Positions 1-9,278 are shown, counted from the stretch's first letter. The stretch is 64,000 bases of DNA from Deinococcus rubellus (GCF_025244745.1 NZ_CP104213.1:613501-677500); one strand, 5' to 3'. Numbers and translations: made by a program. The notes: a model not told the origin generated them from the sequence alone.

Positions 1-24
1 TCTTGAGCAGCGGAGGTTCCACCC

Positions 25-336
25 ATGAAAAAACCTGTTCTGGCCGTCCTGGCCGCCGCTTTACTGTTGATGCCCGTTTCCGCTTACGCCAAGAAGGCCA
101 CCATGCCTGCCGCCACCCCAGCGACCACGACCACCATGCCAGCGTCCAAGATGGCCAAGGTCAACGTCAACACGGCCACTGCCGCTGAACTGATGAAGAT
201 CCCCGGCGTGAATGCCAAGATCGCCGCCGAGATCATCAAGAACCGGCCCTACAAGAACAGTGCCGAGCTGGTCAAGAAAGTCAAGGGCATCGGGCCGAAG
301 AACGTCATGAAAATGATGCCGATGCTGAGCTTCTGA
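25..336 (+). CDS. ComEA-like helix-hairpin-helix DNA-binding protein, exported
   Basis: The product has 103 residues. A signal peptide (MKK, then a Leu/Ala-rich core ending near AYA) is followed by a Thr/Ala/Met-rich linker. Residues 45-103 carry the ComEA-type double helix-hairpin-helix, seen as VNVNTATAAELMKIPGV and KGIGPKN. ComEA-type proteins bind incoming double-stranded DNA outside the membrane during transformation, so a role in DNA uptake is inferred. The protein is shorter than full ComEA and lacks a clear membrane anchor, so it may be a periplasmic relative. A GGAGG ribosome site lies just upstream of the ATG, and a strong terminator follows. Confidence 0.85.
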   Translation: MKKPVLAVLAAALLLMPVSAYAKKATMPAATPATTTTMPASKMAKVNVNTATAAELMKIPGVNAKIAAEIIKNRPYKNSAELVKKVKGIGPKNVMKMMPMLSF

Positions 337-350
337 ATTAGGTTTCTCAG

Positions 351-394
351 AAGCGCTGGCCTCAACCCGAGACGGGTGAGGCCAGCGCTTTTGT
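351..394 (+). terminator. Rho-independent terminator after the ComEA-like gene
   Basis: A perfect 13-bp stem (AAGCGCTGGCCTC with GAGGCCAGCGCTT) is followed by a short T-rich stretch. It sits 15 bases after the stop codon. Confidence 0.85.
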
Positions 395-507
395 CAGCGT
401 TGGGCCGAAGAACCTGTGCCGGGCTGGCGAAGCTGTCAACGGGCTGGCCCCTTCAGTCTTGGAGTCATCTTCCAATTTCAAGGCCAGAGGCGGCTTATGC
501 TCCGCCC

Positions 508-1893
508 ATGACTGCTTCCGCCCCCGCGCCAGACCGCGCCCGCACGCTCGCCGTCGCGGGCCTTCTTCTGGGCATTACCCTGGCCGCTTTAGAGAGCAGC
601 GTGATCGCCACCGCCATGCCCACGGTGATCCGCGAACTCGGCGGCCAGCACCTCTACGCCCTGCCGTTTGCCGTGTACCTGCTGACCAGTACCATCACCA
701 GCCCGCTGTGGGGCCGGGCCAGCGATCTACTGGGGCGCAAGCGGCTGTACCTGGCCGGCGTGATCATCTTCTTGCTGGGCAGCATGATCTCCGGTGCGGC
801 GAGCAGCATGGCGGTGCTGATCGCCGCCCGCGCCCTGCAAGGCGTTGGGGCGGGGGCGGTGCAGACCCTGACCTTTACCCTGGTCGGCGAGATGTTCACA
901 CTGGAGCAGCGTGCCCGCGTGCAGGGATTTTTCAGCGGTGTCTGGGGCATCGCCGGGCTGGTGGGGCCGCTGGTGGGCGGACTCATCGTGGACCACGCTT
1001 CGTGGCGCTGGGTCTTTTACCTCAACCTGCCGTTCGGCATTCCGGCGCTGCTGATGGCGCTGCGCTACCTCCCCAACACCCGCCCGGCCAGGCAGGGCCG
1101 CGTCCAGATCGACTGGCTGGGGGCGCTGCTGTTCACACTCGGCAGCGGCCTGCTGATCTGGGCACTGGAATTCAAGCTGTGGGCGGTGGTGGTGCTGAGT
1201 GTGGGCGTGCTGGGCGGCGCGCTGTGGGTGGAATCCCGTCATCCCGCACCGCTGCTGCCGATGCGAAACCTGCGCGCAGTGCTGCCGCGCGTGGGCGTGG
1301 TGGGCAATCTGCTGGCGGGCGCGGCGTATTTCGGCACCATCGCTTACCTGCCGCTTTTCGCGCAGGGGGTCAGTGGGCAGGGAGCCACCGCCGCCGGGGT
1401 CATCCTGACGCCGATGCTGCTGGGCTGGACCGGCACCAGCATCCTGGCCGCCCGGCTGATCAGCCGCGTGGGCACCACCCGGCTCACCCTGTGGGGCTTC
1501 AACATTCTGGTGGTGGCCTTCGTGCTGTTTGCCATACTGGCACATGCGCCGCTGTGGGCCATCAGCGCGGTGGGCTTCTTGGCGGGCAGCGGCATGGGCT
1601 TTGCCATGTTCACCCTGCTCATTGCCGTGCAGCAGGCCAGCAGCAGGGCCGATCTGGGGGCCATCACCAGCGCCATTCTGTTCTCGCGACAGATGGGCGG
1701 GGCCATCGGTACAGCGCTAATGGGCAGCCTGATCGGCGAGGCGGCCATTTCATCGGGCGGCGCGGCGCTGGCGAGCGGTCTCCAGCGTGCCTTCGTGCTG
1801 GCGCTGGTACTGGTGGCGGTGGCCTGGACCCTGGCCCAGACGCTGCGCCGCGAGCCGCTGCCGACCCCGGCGGCTCTCCAGAGCGCGGACTGA
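508..1893 (+). CDS. MFS drug/proton antiporter, DHA2 (EmrB/QacA-like)
   Basis: This 461-residue membrane protein has about 14 hydrophobic segments. The N-terminus has the DHA2-type motif [33 protein letters not shown] is the loop 2-3 signature of the major facilitator superfamily, and a motif C-like stretch ([18 protein letters not shown]) follows. DHA2 proteins export toxic compounds using the proton gradient; the substrate here cannot be told. I chose the ATG at 508 rather than an upstream in-frame start because TATGCT at 496-501 lies six bases before it, which fits a leaderless mRNA. No partner gene is adjacent. Confidence 0.88.
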   Translation: MTASAPAPDRARTLAVAGLLLGITLAALESSVIATAMPTVIRELGGQHLYALPFAVYLLTSTITSPLWGRASDLLGRKRLYLAGVIIFLLGSMISGAASSMAVLIAARALQGVGAGAVQTLTFTLVGEMFTLEQRARVQGFFSGVWGIAGLVGPLVGGLIVDHASWRWVFYLNLPFGIPALLMALRYLPNTRPARQGRVQIDWLGALLFTLGSGLLIWALEFKLWAVVVLSVGVLGGALWVESRHPAPLLPMRNLRAVLPRVGVVGNLLAGAAYFGTIAYLPLFAQGVSGQGATAAGVILTPMLLGWTGTSILAARLISRVGTTRLTLWGFNILVVAFVLFAILAHAPLWAISAVGFLAGSGMGFAMFTLLIAVQQASSRADLGAITSAILFSRQMGGAIGTALMGSLIGEAAISSGGAALASGLQRAFVLALVLVAVAWTLAQTLRREPLPTPAALQSAD

Positions 1894-1968
1894 GTGCCGA
1901 CCCGTTTCTGCGCCTGGCCTTAATCTGCCCCCAACCCCCCACACCTGAGCGCCGCTTACAGTGACGGT

Positions 1969-2385
1969 ATGGCCCCTTTACGAACCATCATGACCCGCGA
2001 CCTCGTGACCGCCAGCAAACAAGCCAGCCTCAAGGAAGTCGCCGCGTTGATGGCCGACAACGACATCGGCAACGTGCTGTTCATGGACGCTGACAAGCTC
2101 GTGGGTATCCTGACGGACCGCGATATCGTGGTGCGTGCCGTCGCATTCGGGCGTGACCCCGGGGCGCTGGCCGTTGACCACGCCACCGCCGACCCGTTTA
2201 CCCTGGACGCCGACACCGAGATCAGCCAGGCCGCCGCGCAGATGGGCGAGCGCCAGATTCGCCGTCTGCCCGTGACCGAGAACGGCAAGGTGGTGGGCAT
2301 CGTCAGCCTGAGTGACCTTAGCAACCGCGCTCGCGGAGACGCCGATCAGCAGGCGCTGGAAGGGATCAGCACACCGACACTGTAA
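1969..2385 (+). CDS. CBS-domain pair protein
   Basis: The 138-residue protein is made almost entirely of two CBS motifs: residues 1-60 (ASLKEVAALMADNDIGNVLF, then LVGILTDRDIVVRAV) and 70-125 (QAAAQMGERQIRRLPV, then VVGIVSLSDLSNRA). Such stand-alone pairs sense adenine nucleotides and act as regulators. Nothing in the neighbourhood shows the target. The start is supported by TACAGT at 1957-1962, six bases before the ATG, a leaderless arrangement. An inverted repeat follows the stop. Confidence 0.88.
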   Translation: MAPLRTIMTRDLVTASKQASLKEVAALMADNDIGNVLFMDADKLVGILTDRDIVVRAVAFGRDPGALAVDHATADPFTLDADTEISQAAAQMGERQIRRLPVTENGKVVGIVSLSDLSNRARGDADQQALEGISTPTL

Positions 2386-2403
2386 GCCGCATTTTATTCA
2401 CTA

Positions 2404-2446
2404 CCGAAGCGGGGAGAGGGGCAAAGGCACCTTCTCCCCGCTTCGG
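2404..2446 (+). terminator. Inverted repeat, likely terminator after CBS gene
   Basis: A 14-bp perfect stem (CCGAAGCGGGGAGA with TCTCCCCGCTTCGG) has a 15-base loop. There is no T-run, so its efficiency as an intrinsic terminator is uncertain. Confidence 0.6.
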
Positions 2447-2503
2447 CGGTCTCTCCCTATCGTAATCTCAGCACATATGATATCATTCTGATCGGAGGAT
2501 GAT

Positions 2504-3421
2504 ATGAGCGAATTGGAGAAATTACCGCAGACGGCAGGTCAAGGCATCTCGCCGCAGAGTGGGGTGGCAAGTGTAGAGCGCCGCGCTTTCGGGCTGCCGG
2601 GCGTGCCAGCGGTGCTGTTGTGGCTGGTGGTGGTCATCGTGGCGGCGGGCGTGCTGATCTTCGGCGGCGGGGCGCTGTCGGTGCTGGGCTTCGTGCTGGG
2701 CGTGGTGGCCTTCTTCGGCCTGATCGGGTTTTTCATCGTGCAGCCCAATCAAGCCAGCGTGCTGACCCTGTTCGGGCGCTACGTCGGCACCGAGCGGCGC
2801 AACGGCTTTTACTGGACCAATCCCTTCACGGTCCGCAAGCGGGTGTCGCTGCGAATCCGCAACTTCAATTCCGAGCGCCTCAAGGTCAACGACCTGATGG
2901 GCAACCCCATCGAGATCGCCGCCGTGATCGTCTGGCGGGTGGTCGACACGGCGCGCGCCCTGTTCGACGTGGAAGATTACGTGGGCTTCGTGGAGATTCA
3001 GGCTGAAACTGCTCTGCGTCACCTGGCCTCGCAGTACCCCTACGACAACTACGAGGAAAGTGGACTGAGTCTGCGCGGCAATGCCGACGCGGTGGCCGAG
3101 GCGCTGGGCCGGGAGCTGACCACCCGGCTGCGCCACGCTGGGGTGGAGGTACTGGAAGCCCGCTTATCTCACCTGGCCTACTCGCCGGAAATCGCCGGGG
3201 CGATGCTTCAGCGTCAGCAGGCCAGCGCCATCATCGCTGCCCGCTCCCAGATCGTGGCCGGGGCGGTGGGCATGGTCGAGATGGCCCTCAAGCAGCTCTC
3301 AGAGCAGAACATCGTGCAACTCGACGAGGAGCGCAAGGCCCAGATGGTCAGCAACCTGCTGGTCGTCCTGACCAGCGAGCGCGGCACGCAGCCGGTGGTC
3401 AACGCTGGCAGCCTGTACTGA
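2504..3421 (+). CDS. SPFH/band 7 membrane protein
   Basis: The product has 305 residues. Two close hydrophobic segments (residues 32-82, starting [20 protein letters not shown]) are followed by an SPFH domain at about 83-275, beginning [20 protein letters not shown]. The domain continues through the typical [19 protein letters not shown] and a [20 protein letters not shown] helix. SPFH proteins oligomerise at the membrane and scaffold other proteins. A clear GGAGG lies seven bases upstream of the ATG. A small ribbon-helix-helix gene starts seven bases after the stop, which suggests a two-gene operon. Its precise cellular role is unknown. Confidence 0.88.
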   Translation: MSELEKLPQTAGQGISPQSGVASVERRAFGLPGVPAVLLWLVVVIVAAGVLIFGGGALSVLGFVLGVVAFFGLIGFFIVQPNQASVLTLFGRYVGTERRNGFYWTNPFTVRKRVSLRIRNFNSERLKVNDLMGNPIEIAAVIVWRVVDTARALFDVEDYVGFVEIQAETALRHLASQYPYDNYEESGLSLRGNADAVAEALGRELTTRLRHAGVEVLEARLSHLAYSPEIAGAMLQRQQASAIIAARSQIVAGAVGMVEMALKQLSEQNIVQLDEERKAQMVSNLLVVLTSERGTQPVVNAGSLY

Positions 3422-3427
3422 GTCGCC

Positions 3428-3637
3428 GTGAGCCGCAAAAGCTTTGCCCTGAGAATCAGTCCCGACCTCTACGCCGCCCTGGAGGGCTGGGCCGCCGATG
3501 ACCTGCGAAGCGTCAACGCCCAGATCGAATATCTGCTCTCGCAGAGTGTCAAGAAGGCCGGGCGCTGGAAGGAAGGTACTTTAGCCGTGCTGGAAGCCTC
3601 TGTGCCGGAAGCCTCAGCCGCCGACACTGAGGAGTGA
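3428..3637 (+). CDS. Arc-like ribbon-helix-helix protein
   Basis: This 69-residue protein starts at GTG, seven bases after the SPFH stop. Residues 4-42 ([20 protein letters not shown], then [17 protein letters not shown]) match the Arc-type ribbon-helix-helix dimer fold, a beta strand followed by two helices. The C-terminal 25 residues are acidic and Ala-rich. Related SPFH genes are often followed by such a gene, so co-translation and a shared role are likely. It may not be a transcription factor. The gene ends before a strong terminator. Confidence 0.75.
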   Translation: MSRKSFALRISPDLYAALEGWAADDLRSVNAQIEYLLSQSVKKAGRWKEGTLAVLEASVPEASAADTEE

Positions 3638-3665
3638 ACCTCGAATCTGATTGACCTGCATCTTC

Positions 3666-3720
3666 AACGCAGACAGAACCAGCCGCCCGGAACATACCGG
3701 CGGCTGGTTCTGTCTGCGTT
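3666..3720 (+). terminator. Long perfect hairpin ending the SPFH operon
   Basis: A 22-bp perfect inverted repeat begins AACGCAGACAGAACC and ends GGTTCTGTCTGCGTT, with an 11-base loop. It lies between the SPFH operon and the next promoter. There is no long T-run. Confidence 0.75.
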
Positions 3721-3756
3721 GGCCTCCGCTCCCGGTCCCGAGGGTATGCTCTGGGC

Positions 3757-5007
3757 ATGACTTCACCTGCGCTGACCACCGATCCGCTGCGCCGCATTCA
3801 GCAGGCCCTGCAGTCCGCCCCTGACCTGGACGGCTGGCTGATCTACGACTTTCGCGGCCTCAATCCGCACGCGGCCACGCTACTGGGGCTGGGCGAGGCA
3901 TTCCTGACCCGGCGCTATTTCGTGTGGGTGCCGCGCACGGGCCGTCCGGCGCTGCTGCACCACCGCATCGAGGGTGGCAACTGGCGGCGGCTGCTCTCCG
4001 GCGCGGACGTGGATTTCATGCCTTACAGCGCCCACACTGAACTCGACGCGCGGCTTGCTGAGCTGGTGGGCGGCAAGACAGTGGCGATGGAATACAGTCC
4101 CCAAGCCGCCGTGCCCTATGTCAGCTATGTAGACGCCGGAACGATGGAGCGGGTACGCGGCGTGGGCGCAACCGTCGTGACCAGTGCCGACCTGCTGCAA
4201 GGCTTCCTGGCCTGGAGCGAGGATGATCTGGCTGCCCACCTGCGGGCCGTGGACGTGCTGATGCGGGCCAAAGACCTGGCCTTCGAAGCCATTCATCAGG
4301 GCTTGCAGGTGGGCACGCCGGTCACTGAACTCGGCGTGCAGGCCGTCATTACCCGCGAGATCGAGGCGGCGGGGATGGTCAGCGGGCATCCGGTCAATGT
4401 CAGCTTTGGGGTCAACGCTGCCGACTCGCACTACGAACCAGGTGGCGAGCTGAACGCCACCTTGCAGCCGGGCCAGTGCGTGCTGATCGATCTGTGGGCG
4501 CAGGAGCCGGGCCGCCCCTTCGGTGACGTGACCTGGGTGGGCCATGCCGGTGAACCGGGCGAGGAGTACCGGCAGGCCTGGACTGCCGTGGCCGCCGCCC
4601 GCGACGCGGCGCTGATGTTGCTGCGGGAGCGCTCGGCATCCGGCACGCTGGAAGGCTGGGAAGTGGACTGCGCCGCCCGCCAGATCATTGATGACGCGGG
4701 CCTGGGCGAGCACTTCACCCACCGCCTGGGCCACAGCCTTGGCGTACAGATTCACGGAGCCGGGTCCAACCTCGACGACCTGGAAACCCACGACACCCGC
4801 AAGCTGCTGCCGGGCCTGTCGGTCACCATCGAGCCGGGCGTCTATCCGGCCGAGCGCGGCTACGGCATCCGCAGCGAGGTGGACGTGCTGCTCACCGCCA
4901 GTGGGCCGCGCCTGACCACCCCGGTGCAGGCCGCGCCGTTCGTGCTGGGCCAGGCAGGGGAGAGCTGGGCAGCGGTGCGGGCGCGGGGTCTGGGCGAGCC
5001 GGAATGA
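3757..5007 (+). CDS. M24-family metallopeptidase (Xaa-Pro peptidase type)
   Basis: The 416-residue protein has a creatinase-type N-terminal domain (residues 1-150) and a pita-bread M24 catalytic domain. The five expected metal ligands can be followed: Asp near 244 in LIDLWAQ, Asp near 256 in GDVTW, His near 325 in GHSLG, Glu near 358 in TIEPGVY and Glu near 373 in RSEVDV. Members cleave X-Pro bonds or hydrolyse related substrates in the cytoplasm; the exact substrate is not settled by sequence. TATGCT at 3745-3750, six bases before the ATG, marks a leaderless start. Confidence 0.87.
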   Translation: MTSPALTTDPLRRIQQALQSAPDLDGWLIYDFRGLNPHAATLLGLGEAFLTRRYFVWVPRTGRPALLHHRIEGGNWRRLLSGADVDFMPYSAHTELDARLAELVGGKTVAMEYSPQAAVPYVSYVDAGTMERVRGVGATVVTSADLLQGFLAWSEDDLAAHLRAVDVLMRAKDLAFEAIHQGLQVGTPVTELGVQAVITREIEAAGMVSGHPVNVSFGVNAADSHYEPGGELNATLQPGQCVLIDLWAQEPGRPFGDVTWVGHAGEPGEEYRQAWTAVAAARDAALMLLRERSASGTLEGWEVDCAARQIIDDAGLGEHFTHRLGHSLGVQIHGAGSNLDDLETHDTRKLLPGLSVTIEPGVYPAERGYGIRSEVDVLLTASGPRLTTPVQAAPFVLGQAGESWAAVRARGLGEPE

Positions 5008-5246
5008 CCCACTTCGCCTTCTGACCGGCCCACTTTCCTCAATAACAAGTGGATCATTCTTTAGTGCCGAACCCTTCCATTCAAACGGCCTGGTCTTGTT
5101 AAAATTACTGACCTACCGTCAGATCATTTAATAAGCCTCTTTTGTAAGAGTTGTGTCATAAAAAAGACCTGTTTTTGTATCATTCTTGACATCACTACCA
5201 CCATTGGGGGCAGGTGACAAGGTGGGGTTGGAGGTACACTCCTATC

Positions 5247-5684
5247 ATGTGGTATGTACTCATCATCATCATCGTGCTGGGCGTTCTGGCCTTCTTGCGC
5301 TATCCCGTCTACAAGCGGCGTCGCTCGGCCCGCACAGACCAACCCCGCACAGATCAATCCAGGCAGATCCGGCCGCCCGGCACCGCCGACCTCGATGATG
5401 TGGACGCCGTGCGCCCGGACATCGACGCCTCGGCGCTGGCCGAAGCCCGCACTGGGGTCAGCGCCGACGTGCCCGATGGGGTGCTGGCCGACGCCCTGCT
5501 CGATGCTACGCCCGAGCAGCTCCAGCACCTGTTCGCCGCTGTGCCTGCCGAGGTCATGGCAGCCGCGATGGGCAAGGACGACGTGCAGCGCCGCCCCCAC
5601 AGGGCCGAGGACCTGGCCCAGCTGCGCAGTGTCGGCGACTCGCTGGACGAGCTGGAAATCTGGAGCTTCGGCGATAAGAACTGA
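5247..5684 (+). CDS. Small membrane-anchored protein of unknown function
   Basis: I do not recognise a family. The 145-residue product has one N-terminal transmembrane segment (MWYVLIIIIVLGVLAFLRYP) followed by a basic KRRRS patch, so the rest should be cytoplasmic. The tail is rich in Asp, Ala and Pro and has an acidic helical C-terminus. I prefer the ATG at 5247 over an in-frame GTG at 5214 because TACACT at 5235-5240 sits six bases before it. The 240 bases upstream are AT-rich and hold no gene that I can support. Confidence 0.6.
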   Translation: MWYVLIIIIVLGVLAFLRYPVYKRRRSARTDQPRTDQSRQIRPPGTADLDDVDAVRPDIDASALAEARTGVSADVPDGVLADALLDATPEQLQHLFAAVPAEVMAAAMGKDDVQRRPHRAEDLAQLRSVGDSLDELEIWSFGDKN

Positions 5685-5720
5685 TCGCTCGCCCGGCGTG
5701 AATGGGTGCGGTCTCATCCT

Positions 5721-5750
5721 TATCAGTACCTGATACCCAATACTCGGAGG
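5721..5750 (+). promoter_or_regulatory. Putative PadR operator and leaderless promoter
   Basis: A perfect palindrome, TATCAG-TAC-CTGATA (5721-5735), lies just before an AATACT -10-like box (5739-5744), which is six bases before the GTG of the PadR gene. The palindrome would sit in the spacer between -35 and -10. Autorepression by PadR is typical of the family, and this would be the natural site. Confidence 0.5.
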
Positions 5751-6068
5751 GTGGAACCCAATCTCTTCAAAGGCAATCTGGACCTGATCGTGCTGAGCGT
5801 CCTGTCAGGCGGCGAGCGCTACGGGCTGGAGATCGGCAAGGAAGTGGACGCCCGCAGCGGCGGCTACCTGACGCTGAATGCCGGAAGCCTCTACCCGGCG
5901 CTGCACCGCCTGGAAAAGCAGGGCTGGGTGGTGGCCGAGGAAAAACAGCCGCCCCGAGGTGGACCGTTGGTGCGCTACTACACCCTGACCCAGCCAGGAC
6001 ACACCGAACTTCAACGCCGCCGCGAAGCGTACCAGACCTTCGACGAGGCGCTGAGAACCCTGTGGTAA
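5751..6068 (+). CDS. PadR-family transcriptional regulator
   Basis: The product has 105 residues with a winged helix typical of PadR: LDLIVLSVLSGGERYGLEIGKE, then LNAGSLYPALHRLEKQGWV and a wing ending RYYTLTQPG. PadR proteins are mostly repressors of stress or membrane-protein genes. I chose the GTG at 5751 because homology begins there and an AATACT box lies six bases upstream. The stop overlaps the start of the next gene (TAATG), so the two are translationally coupled. A palindrome in the promoter is a candidate self-operator. Confidence 0.85.
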   Translation: MEPNLFKGNLDLIVLSVLSGGERYGLEIGKEVDARSGGYLTLNAGSLYPALHRLEKQGWVVAEEKQPPRGGPLVRYYTLTQPGHTELQRRREAYQTFDEALRTLW

Positions 6069-6457
6069 TGCTGGACTCCCCGAAGCCGGAGCATTCGGTG
6101 CCGAACGACGTGCATGCTTACCTGCAAGCTGTGACCTGCCGCCTGCCGAGGCGGCTGCGGGCCGCCGTCGCCGCCGAACTGCACGCCAACCTGCACCAGC
6201 GGATGCTTGATCACGCTGTTGGCCTGAAGGTGGAGGACGCCTGGGCAGCGGCGCTGCGCGATTTCGGGCCGCCGCAACGGGCGGCGCAGGCTTTTGGGCA
6301 GCTCTACGCCTGGCCCCACCTCCTCCGTACCGTGCTGGCGGCCCTGGCGCTGGGCGCAGCGGGCTACGCGGCGGCCCGCAGCCTCAACTGGGAAGCGCTG
6401 GGCTGGTCGTCAGCCGCGCCGGTCCAGGAAGTTCAGCGCCTGATCACCAATCCCTGA
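6068..6457 (+). CDS. PadR-linked HAAS/permease-prefix domain membrane protein
   Basis: The 129-residue protein has an N-terminal helical region (residues 13-75; VHAYLQAVTCRLPRRLRAAVAAE and KVEDAWAAALRDFGPP). It resembles the HAAS/permease prefix domain found beside PadR regulators. One transmembrane segment near residues 84-100 follows. Such proteins often work with the adjacent PadR to sense a membrane signal. That is established for the gene pairing in general and inferred here. The start overlaps the padR stop. A hairpin follows. Confidence 0.7.
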   Translation: MLDSPKPEHSVPNDVHAYLQAVTCRLPRRLRAAVAAELHANLHQRMLDHAVGLKVEDAWAAALRDFGPPQRAAQAFGQLYAWPHLLRTVLAALALGAAGYAAARSLNWEALGWSSAAPVQEVQRLITNP

Positions 6458-6461
6458 TAAC

Positions 6462-6485
6462 GAAAGCGGGCGTGAATCCGCTTTC
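6462..6485. terminator. Short hairpin between convergent genes
   Basis: GAAAGCGG pairs with CCGCTTTC across an 8-base loop between the plus-strand PadR operon and the minus-strand TPR gene. There is no T-run on either side, so its strength is uncertain. Confidence 0.5.
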
Positions 6486-6513
6486 AGATTCGCCCCCCCA
6501 CCTCTCTGCGCGC

Positions 6514-7239
6514 TTACTTCAAACTCGCCAGCTTGGCCTTGCTCGTTTCCAGGTCGCGTTTTTGCCAGAAGGTATTGGCGGGCAGCGCGATCATCTGCTG
6601 CAACTGGGCGGCGGCGGCGGCCTTGTTGTTTTGTAGTAGTAGGGCGTTGGCATACTCCATCTTGTGGCTCGGCACGTTGGGTTCGAGCGCGATGGCCTTT
6701 TCGAAGTTGGGGGCGATCTGGTCGCGCCTGGCTCCGGTGGCCTGGGTGGCGATAAAGCCCTTGGCGGTCAGTTCGGCGTTCCACAATCCCAGTGCCACAT
6801 AAGCTGGGGCCAGATTGGGGTTGAGCTTGATGGCGCTTTCCAGCTCGCGCTTGACTTCCCCGGCCAGCCCCAGGCTCTGCAAGATGCCGCTGTACTGGGC
6901 CAGTCGCCCGTCGGCGCGGGCCAGTTCAAAGTGGGCGTTGGCGCTGTTGGGATCGGCTTTGATGGCATCTTTGGCGAGATTCTGTGCTTTTTGAAACTGT
7001 GCTTTTTTCTGGTTGTCGGGCAGTAGCTCTGCGCCGAGGGTGTAGGACTGGGCGGCCAGCGCGGTGCCCTCGGCGGTTTTCAGGCCCAGAGCCAGGCTGG
7101 CGGCCTCCTGCCACTTGCCCTGGTCGAGCAGCGCCTGGGCGTCGGGCAGGCCAGCGGCGGCAGCGTGGCCCAGCGCGGCAGCGCCGAGCAGCACGGCGGT
7201 CAGGGCGAGGCGGGAAAGCGGGCGGCGTTGATTGATCAT
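6514..7239 (-). CDS. Secreted/periplasmic TPR-repeat protein
   Basis: The 241-residue product starts with a signal peptide (RRPLSRLALTAVLLGAAALG, then HAAAAG). At least four TPR-like units follow, for example ALLDQGKWQEAASLAL, AIKADPNSANAHFELAR, AIKLNPNLAPAYVALGLW and AIALEPNVPSHKMEYANALL. TPR proteins serve as protein-binding scaffolds, so no enzymatic role is expected. I chose the ATG at 7239 because GGAGG lies just upstream and the signal peptide begins there. A longer in-frame extension to 7416 has no protein-like character. Confidence 0.8.
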   Translation of the reverse strand: MINQRRPLSRLALTAVLLGAAALGHAAAAGLPDAQALLDQGKWQEAASLALGLKTAEGTALAAQSYTLGAELLPDNQKKAQFQKAQNLAKDAIKADPNSANAHFELARADGRLAQYSGILQSLGLAGEVKRELESAIKLNPNLAPAYVALGLWNAELTAKGFIATQATGARRDQIAPNFEKAIALEPNVPSHKMEYANALLLQNNKAAAAAQLQQMIALPANTFWQKRDLETSKAKLASLK

Positions 7240-7508
7240 AAGTCCTCCGGAAGTCGGAACGGCCAGAGCCCAGAAAGTGGATTGGCCGCGCGAAATTGAG
7301 TTGAAGTGTGAAAACTGAACCGAGTATAGCCAAACCGTTTGATGCCTGCCTGACGCCGACTTGAGCCGCCGGTTTCCGTTTTGATTCTCTCCCTCGCAGG
7401 AACATCCATTAGGCACGCCTTTTACCGATACACCACAGTGACTGTGAACTGGAGTGCCGTTGGACTGGAGAGAGAAGCTGGTGATCCTTCATGCTCATCT
7501 GTTGACGC

Positions 7509-7661
7509 AGTGCGGGCCTGTCCGCCGTTCGAAATATCGTTTGCCGTGACGTGGGCCGCCTGCCCGAACGGCTCAGCGGCGGTGAGGTGCTGGTTCTGGC
7601 CCGCTGGCTGGACCTCGATCTGGGCTTGTGGCGCTTGGCCGACGCCCTGCCGCTGCTCTGA
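7509..7661 (+). pseudogene. Possible gene remnant in the 7240-7731 gap
   Basis: The roughly 490 bases between the TPR gene and the small membrane protein contain no convincing gene. One frame here gives a protein-like tail (GRLPERLSGGEVLVLARW, then LDLDLGLWRLADALPLL) with no good start, and the sequence before it looks sensible in another frame. This could be a decayed gene or chance. The promoter of the TPR gene should lie at 7240-7340. Confidence 0.25.
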
Positions 7662-7731
7662 ACTGGCCCTGACTCTCGGGCCGATCTGCCCGGCCCGGTC
7701 AGTGAGACGGCGATTCAGTAGACTGGGCCGC

Positions 7732-7959
7732 ATGAATCTCCTGCGCCCCGTTCTCGGCATGCTGGGGCTGGCCGTCGGCTTTGGCCTCTACGCGGCGGCC
7801 AACCGCTACGGCGATCCCGTCGCCAGCCTCCTGATCGGCCTGATGTTTATCGTGCTGGGTGCGCTGGCCATCTGGTACGCCAAAGGCGAGCGCTGGATAC
7901 AGGTGCTGGGCGCAGTGCTGGCGGTCTACGGTCTGCTGCGGATGACCGTGCTGCACTGA
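7732..7959 (+). CDS. Small hydrophobic membrane protein
   Basis: The 75-residue protein has two to three hydrophobic segments: LRPVLGMLGLAVGFGLYAAA, then VASLLIGLMFIVLGALAIWY and IQVLGAVLAVYGLLRM. I recognise no family. TAGACT at 7719-7724 lies seven bases before the ATG, a leaderless arrangement, which supports this start over an in-frame upstream ATT. It stands alone upstream of apgM, which has its own promoter-like box. Confidence 0.65.
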   Translation: MNLLRPVLGMLGLAVGFGLYAAANRYGDPVASLLIGLMFIVLGALAIWYAKGERWIQVLGAVLAVYGLLRMTVLH

Positions 7960-8057
7960 CCTGGGGTGTGTTGAGGTGCTGGAAGGAATTTCTGTTCTGG
8001 AGGGCCGCACAGACAGCCCCGGGCCCGGCCTGACACGCCCGGCGTAGACTGCTGGGC

Positions 8058-9278
8058 ATGATTGACACCATCCGTGAACTGGCCAAGAAAACCGACGAGA
8101 AGATTCTGATGGTCGTCCTTGACGGCGTGGGCGGTCTGCCGATGGACCTGAACGGCGACACCGAACTGGCGACGGCCAGGACGCCCAACCTGGACGCGCT
8201 GGCCCAGCAGTCGCAGCTCGGCGCGGTAGAACTCGTCGGTGCGGGCATCACCCCCGGCTCCGGCCCCGGCCACCTGAGCCTGTTCGGTTATGACCCCATC
8301 AAGTTCGTGGTGGGGCGTGGGGCCCTCAGCGCCGTCGGCATCGGCGTCAAGCTGAGCGCGGGCGACGTGGCGGTGCGCGGCAACTTCGCCACCCTGGAAG
8401 GCGACCGGATCGTCAAGGACCGCCGCGCCGGACGCCCCAGTGACGACAAGAACGCCGAGATCGTGACCAAACTCAGAGCTGGAATCTCGGAGATCGGCGG
8501 CGTGCCGGTGGAAATCTACACCGAGAGCGAGCACCGCTTCGTGGTGGTGTTTCGCGCGCAGGGCACGCCGCTGGGCGCAAATCTCAGTGACGTGGACCCG
8601 CAGGAGATCGGCGTCCGGCCGATGACAGCGGTGGCCCACGACGAGGCCAGCCAGAAGACCGCCGAACTCGTCAACAGCTTCGTGCAGCAGGCCGAGGCCA
8701 TTCTCAAGGACGAACCGCAGGTCAACGGCGTGCTGTTTCGTGGTTACTCCGACGTGCCTCACTTTCCCAACTTCGACGAGATCTACAAGCTCAAGGCCGC
8801 CTGCATCGCCTCGTACCCGATGTACAAGGGCCTGGCCTCGCTGGTCGGCATGGACGTGCTGGAAGTCGAGGGCGAGGAAGACGCGCTGGGCGGTAAGGTG
8901 GACACCCTCAGGAAGTACTGGGGCGAGTACGATTTCTTCTACTTCCACATCAAGAAGACCGATTCGACGGGGGAGGACGGCGACTTTGCCGCCAAGGTCA
9001 AGAAGGTCGAACTCTTCGATGCTCTGCTACCCGACCTGCTGGCGCTGGAGCCGGACGTGTTCTGTATCGTGGGTGACCACAGCACGCCGAGCAAGCTGGC
9101 GACCCACTCCTGGCACCCGGTGCCGCTGCTGATCCGCAGCAAGTATGGGCGCAAGGATCCGGCGACCCGCTACACCGAGGACGAGGCGCTCAGGGGCAGC
9201 CTGGGCCTGCGGAAAGGCACCGATCTGATGCCGCTCCTGATGGCAAATGCTCTGAAGTTGCAGAAATACGGAGCGTGA
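8058..9278 (+). CDS. apgM: 2,3-bisphosphoglycerate-independent phosphoglycerate mutase, archaeal (ApgM) type
   Basis: The 406-residue enzyme interconverts 3- and 2-phosphoglycerate in glycolysis. It belongs to the alkaline phosphatase superfamily. [12 protein letters not shown] near residue 20 supplies the first metal Asp. The family signature around residues 70-95 ([14 protein letters not shown] and [10 protein letters not shown]) holds the expected nucleophile Ser within [22 protein letters not shown] and VGDHSTPS supply later metal ligands. The length matches the archaeal-type family. TAGACT at 8045-8050, seven bases before the ATG, marks a leaderless start. The region downstream folds strongly. 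Confidence 0.93.
   Translation: MIDTIRELAKKTDEKILMVVLDGVGGLPMDLNGDTELATARTPNLDALAQQSQLGAVELVGAGITPGSGPGHLSLFGYDPIKFVVGRGALSAVGIGVKLSAGDVAVRGNFATLEGDRIVKDRRAGRPSDDKNAEIVTKLRAGISEIGGVPVEIYTESEHRFVVVFRAQGTPLGANLSDVDPQEIGVRPMTAVAHDEASQKTAELVNSFVQQAEAILKDEPQVNGVLFRGYSDVPHFPNFDEIYKLKAACIASYPMYKGLASLVGMDVLEVEGEEDALGGKVDTLRKYWGEYDFFYFHIKKTDSTGEDGDFAAKVKKVELFDALLPDLLALEPDVFCIVGDHSTPSKLATHSWHPVPLLIRSKYGRKDPATRYTEDEALRGSLGLRKGTDLMPLLMANALKLQKYGA

Noticed and set aside
3666..3720. The 22-bp perfect inverted repeat as a mobile-element end or operator
   Set aside because: Its position right after a gene stop and before a separate promoter is explained by termination, and no partner copy is seen elsewhere in the window.
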